Part shown: positions 55,005 through 57,234 of the stretch, piece after piece | How positions within the stretch are numbered: position 1 is the stretch's first letter | Layout of the letters: each line of letters starts with the position of its first letter | DNA from: an uncultured Bacteroidota bacterium | GTDB taxonomy: Bacteria > Bacteroidota > Bacteroidia > 2-12-FULL-35-15 | Length of the DNA stretch: 57,234 bases | Direction: 5' to 3' | Assembly (NCBI GenBank): GCA_903911435.1 | Contig: CAIWDF010000304.1 | Location: 1-57,234 of the forward strand | The notes under the pieces: model-generated | What the model saw: the letters and a program-made list of their open reading frames with translations, nothing else | The model's database searches: none | What the model was told of the DNA's origin: nothing | Program-made: the position numbers and the translations under genes

Positions 55005-56105
55005 ATGAAGTATTCTGCTAAACAAATAGAACATAAGGGCGAGAAGCGCATAGCTGTTTATTTTGCTAATGATGCTGCATTGATAGCTCGGTTTAAGAAG
55101 TTGGATGGTGCGAGATGGAGTGCTTCGCTGAAGTGTTGGCATGTGGGGGATACGGAGGAGAATAGGGAGAGATTTGGAATAGGGAATAGCGAACAGGTAA
55201 TAGGGAATAGTGAAAAAAGGGAGGAGGGAAGGAGCTTGTATGAAGGTTTGCCGGATGGTCATAAACAAGCGGTGGAGGTTTATGTGGATTTGCTGAGGTT
55301 GGAAAATTATAGTGAGAAAACCATTACTACTTATCGGAATTGGTTTGTTATATTTTTGAAATGTTTTCCGAATGATAAACCGAGCACGATAACTAAGGAG
55401 GAAATAATGAAAATGCTGGTGAGGTTTCGTAACAGCGATAAATGGAGTGCTGCTTCGCAAAATTCGCTCATTAGTTCAATAAAATATTTTTATGAAAAGG
55501 TGTTGAAACGGAAACGGGAAATATTTGATTTGCCAAGAGCAGAAAAACCATTTAGGTTGCCTACTGTTTTTTCGCAATCGGAAGTGGCGGCAATAATAAA
55601 TGCATGTGACAATGTAAAGCATAAAACTATTTTATGTTTGGCTTATGCAGGGGGTTTGCGGATTAGCGAGATTGCTAATTTGAAAATTGCTGATGTGGAT
55701 AGTAAACGGATGGTTATTACTTTGCGGCAGGCAAAAGGCAAGAAGGACAGGCAGGTTATGCTTAGTGAAACTTTATTGGAAATGCTGAGAAAATATATAC
55801 TGGCACAAAAAGAGAATAAACCTAAATTATGGCTGTTTGAAGGATATGGGCATACGCAATATAGTACAAGAAGCATTGGTAAAATAATGGATGAAGCAAA
55901 GAAAAAAGCAGGAATTACAAAGAGAGGAAATATACATGGATTGCGCCACTCGTTTGCGACCCATTTGCTGGAAGGGGGCACAGATTTGATGGTGATAAAA
56001 GAATTATTAGGACATAGCAGTTTGCAGACAACAAGTATTTATACTCATGTGAGCAAAAAAACTATCAGCAAAGTACAAAGCCCTTTGGATAAATTGGGGC
56101 TTTAA
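55005..56105 (+). CDS. tyrosine recombinase/integrase (XerC/D-like)
   Basis: Site-specific recombinase of 366 residues. The N-terminal 55 residues form a small domain (KRIAVYFANDAALIARFKKLDGARWSASLKCWHV), then a low-complexity linker (about 58-75), a SAM-like core-binding domain (YVDLLRLENYSEKTITTYRNWFVIFLK) and the catalytic domain. Catalytic residues are present: Arg in GGLRISEI, Lys in AKGKKDRQ, HGLRHSFATH, LLGHSSLQTT and the Tyr in SIYTHV. It lacks the extra segment of integron IntI. It marks the accessory end of the window. Confidence 0.9.
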   Translation: MKYSAKQIEHKGEKRIAVYFANDAALIARFKKLDGARWSASLKCWHVGDTEENRERFGIGNSEQVIGNSEKREEGRSLYEGLPDGHKQAVEVYVDLLRLENYSEKTITTYRNWFVIFLKCFPNDKPSTITKEEIMKMLVRFRNSDKWSAASQNSLISSIKYFYEKVLKRKREIFDLPRAEKPFRLPTVFSQSEVAAIINACDNVKHKTILCLAYAGGLRISEIANLKIADVDSKRMVITLRQAKGKKDRQVMLSETLLEMLRKYILAQKENKPKLWLFEGYGHTQYSTRSIGKIMDEAKKKAGITKRGNIHGLRHSFATHLLEGGTDLMVIKELLGHSSLQTTSIYTHVSKKTISKVQSPLDKLGL

Positions 56106-56106
56106 T

Positions 56107-56141
56107 AAAGTGCGTTAATCTGTAAACAAAAGTGCGTTAAT
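56107..56141 (+). repeat. direct repeat pair just after the integrase gene
   Basis: AAAGTGCGTTAAT occurs at 56107-56119 and 56129-56141, 22 bp apart and starting 2 nt after the integrase stop codon. A recombinase binding or core site is possible. Confidence 0.5.
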
Positions 56142-56196
56142 TTTTTTGGGGAATTGATATTGAATATTTTAGTAATATTGCAAGTGCATATATTAA

Positions 56197-56214
56197 TATG
56201 TTATCGGCAAGTGT
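56197..56214 (+). repeat. left inverted repeat of the two-gene module
   Basis: TATGTTATCGGC-AA-GTGT. It matches the reverse complement of 57075-57092 at 16 of 18 positions. Confidence 0.6.
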
Positions 56215-56288
56215 AAGACCGCACGTAACGAACGGGGTAGCTGAAAACCGAATAGAGTAAGCGCAGAAACAAAAACAAAATTATCATT

Positions 56289-56645
56289 ATGGAAAACATT
56301 CAAAAGAAATGGTATCAAAAAACAGGATGGATAATTGCTTTAAGCATCTTATTCTTTCCACTCGGACTTTATTTACTTTGGAAAAATAAGTATATGTCTA
56401 AACCTCTTAAATGGACTATCTTCGCAGGGTGGTTAGCGTTTTTTGGTTACGCTGCATCACAAACAGACTTTAGTAATATTGAAAGAGGTAGTACACATTC
56501 AGGCAAGATGTGTTGTTGCAGATTTAAAGACAACTCTGTTTTAAGGACTAATGATAATACTTATATTACTGAATGGACTGATGAATCTACCTGTAGAACA
56601 ATTGGCGGAGAAATACAATCAAAAGAAAAAGGAGAATGTTATTAA
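56289..56645 (+). CDS. small membrane protein with a Cys-rich tail
   Basis: Protein of 118 residues with two predicted helices (about 12-32 and 42-58; FPLGLYLLWKNKYMSKPLKWTI between them). A C-terminal soluble part of about 55 residues carries four or five cysteines (CCCRFKDN, CRTIGGE, GECY), which could bind metal or form disulfides. The family is not recognised. It starts the inverted-repeat-bracketed module 22 nt before the zinc-ribbon gene. Confidence 0.65.
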   Translation: MENIQKKWYQKTGWIIALSILFFPLGLYLLWKNKYMSKPLKWTIFAGWLAFFGYAASQTDFSNIERGSTHSGKMCCCRFKDNSVLRTNDNTYITEWTDESTCRTIGGEIQSKEKGECY

Positions 56646-56667
56646 TTAATTAAACAAAGTATAAACT

Positions 56668-57054
56668 ATGTATTGTAAAAATTGCGGTAAAGAAGTTAAT
56701 GAGAAAGCTGTTGCTTGCATTAGCTGCGGAGTTCCACCTCTATTAGAAAAAAAATTCTGTCAAGAATGCGGTGTGTCAACAAATACTAATCAAGTTATCT
56801 GTGTAAAATGTGGAGTATCATTGACGACCTCAAAAACAGGTGGACTCTTATCTACTACAGGAAAGTTAGATGGTTTTTATTGCAGCACTGACGACAAAAT
56901 CATAATGGGAGTTTGTGGCGGACTTGGACACAAGTACGGACTTTCTCCTTGGATTATGCGTCTTGTATTTCTATGTGGAACGGGAGCTATAATTGCAATT
57001 CCTGTTTACTTTGTGCTTGGGACAAAAGAAAAAATCCCTACTAAAAATTTATAG
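56668..57054 (+). CDS. zinc-ribbon and PspC domain protein
   Basis: Protein of 128 residues with three CxxC zinc-ribbon knuckles (CKNCG, CISCG, CQECG/CVKCG) in residues 1-50. A PspC domain follows (about 70-120; DKIIMGVCGGLGHKYGLSPWIMRLVF plus one transmembrane helix). Zinc-ribbon-PspC fusions are common in bacteria and are linked to membrane stress, though this one is untested. It is the second gene of the module. Confidence 0.85.
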   Translation: MYCKNCGKEVNEKAVACISCGVPPLLEKKFCQECGVSTNTNQVICVKCGVSLTTSKTGGLLSTTGKLDGFYCSTDDKIIMGVCGGLGHKYGLSPWIMRLVFLCGTGAIIAIPVYFVLGTKEKIPTKNL

Positions 57055-57074
57055 ACACGACCCGACAGAAACGA

Positions 57075-57092
57075 ACACCAGCCGATAACATA
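57075..57092 (-). repeat. right inverted repeat of the two-gene module
   Basis: ACAC-CA-GCCGATAACATA, inverted relative to 56197-56214. A small palindrome GTTGCACAAC lies just outside it (57100-57109). Confidence 0.6.
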
Positions 57093-57234
57093 GGTAGCCG
57101 TTGCACAACCCTCTTTTTAAAACAAAAATAAAACAGAAAACGGAAAAACCGACCTCAATAGATGCGTTTTAAGAGAGGATGGGATTTTGGGGATGGAATG
57201 TAGTCTGCTAAATTGCCATCGCTATAAAGCGAAA

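Noticed and set aside
55005-57092. A class 1-type integron
   Set aside because: The recombinase lacks the IntI-specific insertion and the flanking sites do not fit RYYYAAC/GTTRRRY attC cores.
1-57234. tRNA or rRNA genes
   Set aside because: No clover-leaf signature with a T-loop GTTCRANTC outside coding regions was found by eye; a tRNA search was not run.

Overview
The window is a piece of a Bacteroidota chromosome, most likely an environmental Sphingobacteriia/Chitinophagia-like lineage. The evidence is the alternative complex III (ActABCDEF) plus aa3 oxidase cluster, GWxTD and GxxExxY proteins, Omp85 and PD40/barrel proteins, and an AT-rich sequence. Several intergenic regions also carry promoters of the Bacteroidota form (TTG or TTTG, 19-21 nt, TAnnTTTG). 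No rRNA, tRNA, CRISPR array or complete IS transposase was recognised.

Layout. Positions 1-12 kb hold housekeeping and envelope genes: recQ, an M20 amidohydrolase, a short TauE-like permease, a large PD40/beta-barrel protein, a metallo-beta-lactamase-fold hydrolase, DUF1653, gpmI, a histidine kinase and a beta-barrel protein. From 12.3 to 15 kb a hypothetical gene, a mosaic of small hairpins, a 42-bp tandem array and a PAS-LuxR regulator lie together. From 15.1 to 25.2 kb come a two-domain OmpA protein, a five-gene minus-strand operon (GWxTD lipoprotein, rlmB, membrane glycosyltransferase-like, SRPBCC, UbiD-type decarboxylase), an Omp85 protein and ftsE. From 25.4 to 34.4 kb come a TPR protein with its barrel partner, an SGNH lipoprotein, NifU, Mrp, mqnA and a GNAT enzyme. 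At 34.5-38.3 kb lies deoC with two aldehyde dehydrogenase genes, split by a GxxExxY gene that is bracketed by inverted repeats. A second 42-bp array lies at 39.3-39.5 kb.

From 52.3 down to 40.3 kb one long minus-strand transcription unit encodes respiration: ActA (haem c), ActB (Fe-S), ActC, ActD, ActE, ActF, a previously unlisted 36-residue membrane ORF, then cytochrome oxidase subunits II and I. It has a clear promoter upstream and a terminator downstream. MqnA and the UbiD-like decarboxylase would supply menaquinol to this chain through the futalosine pathway.

The end (52.8-57.2 kb) is accessory: a hypothetical protein, a 21-bp periodic array, a LuxR regulator with a degenerate receiver, a XerC/D-like integrase, and a two-gene module (small membrane protein; zinc-ribbon/PspC protein) bracketed by an 18-bp inverted repeat. 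The most unusual material is in the non-coding DNA: three arrays with 21- or 42-bp periods, a dispersed ACCGC..AAGG repeat family tied to the GxxExxY nuclease-like gene, and a palindromic element inserted in frame in actB.
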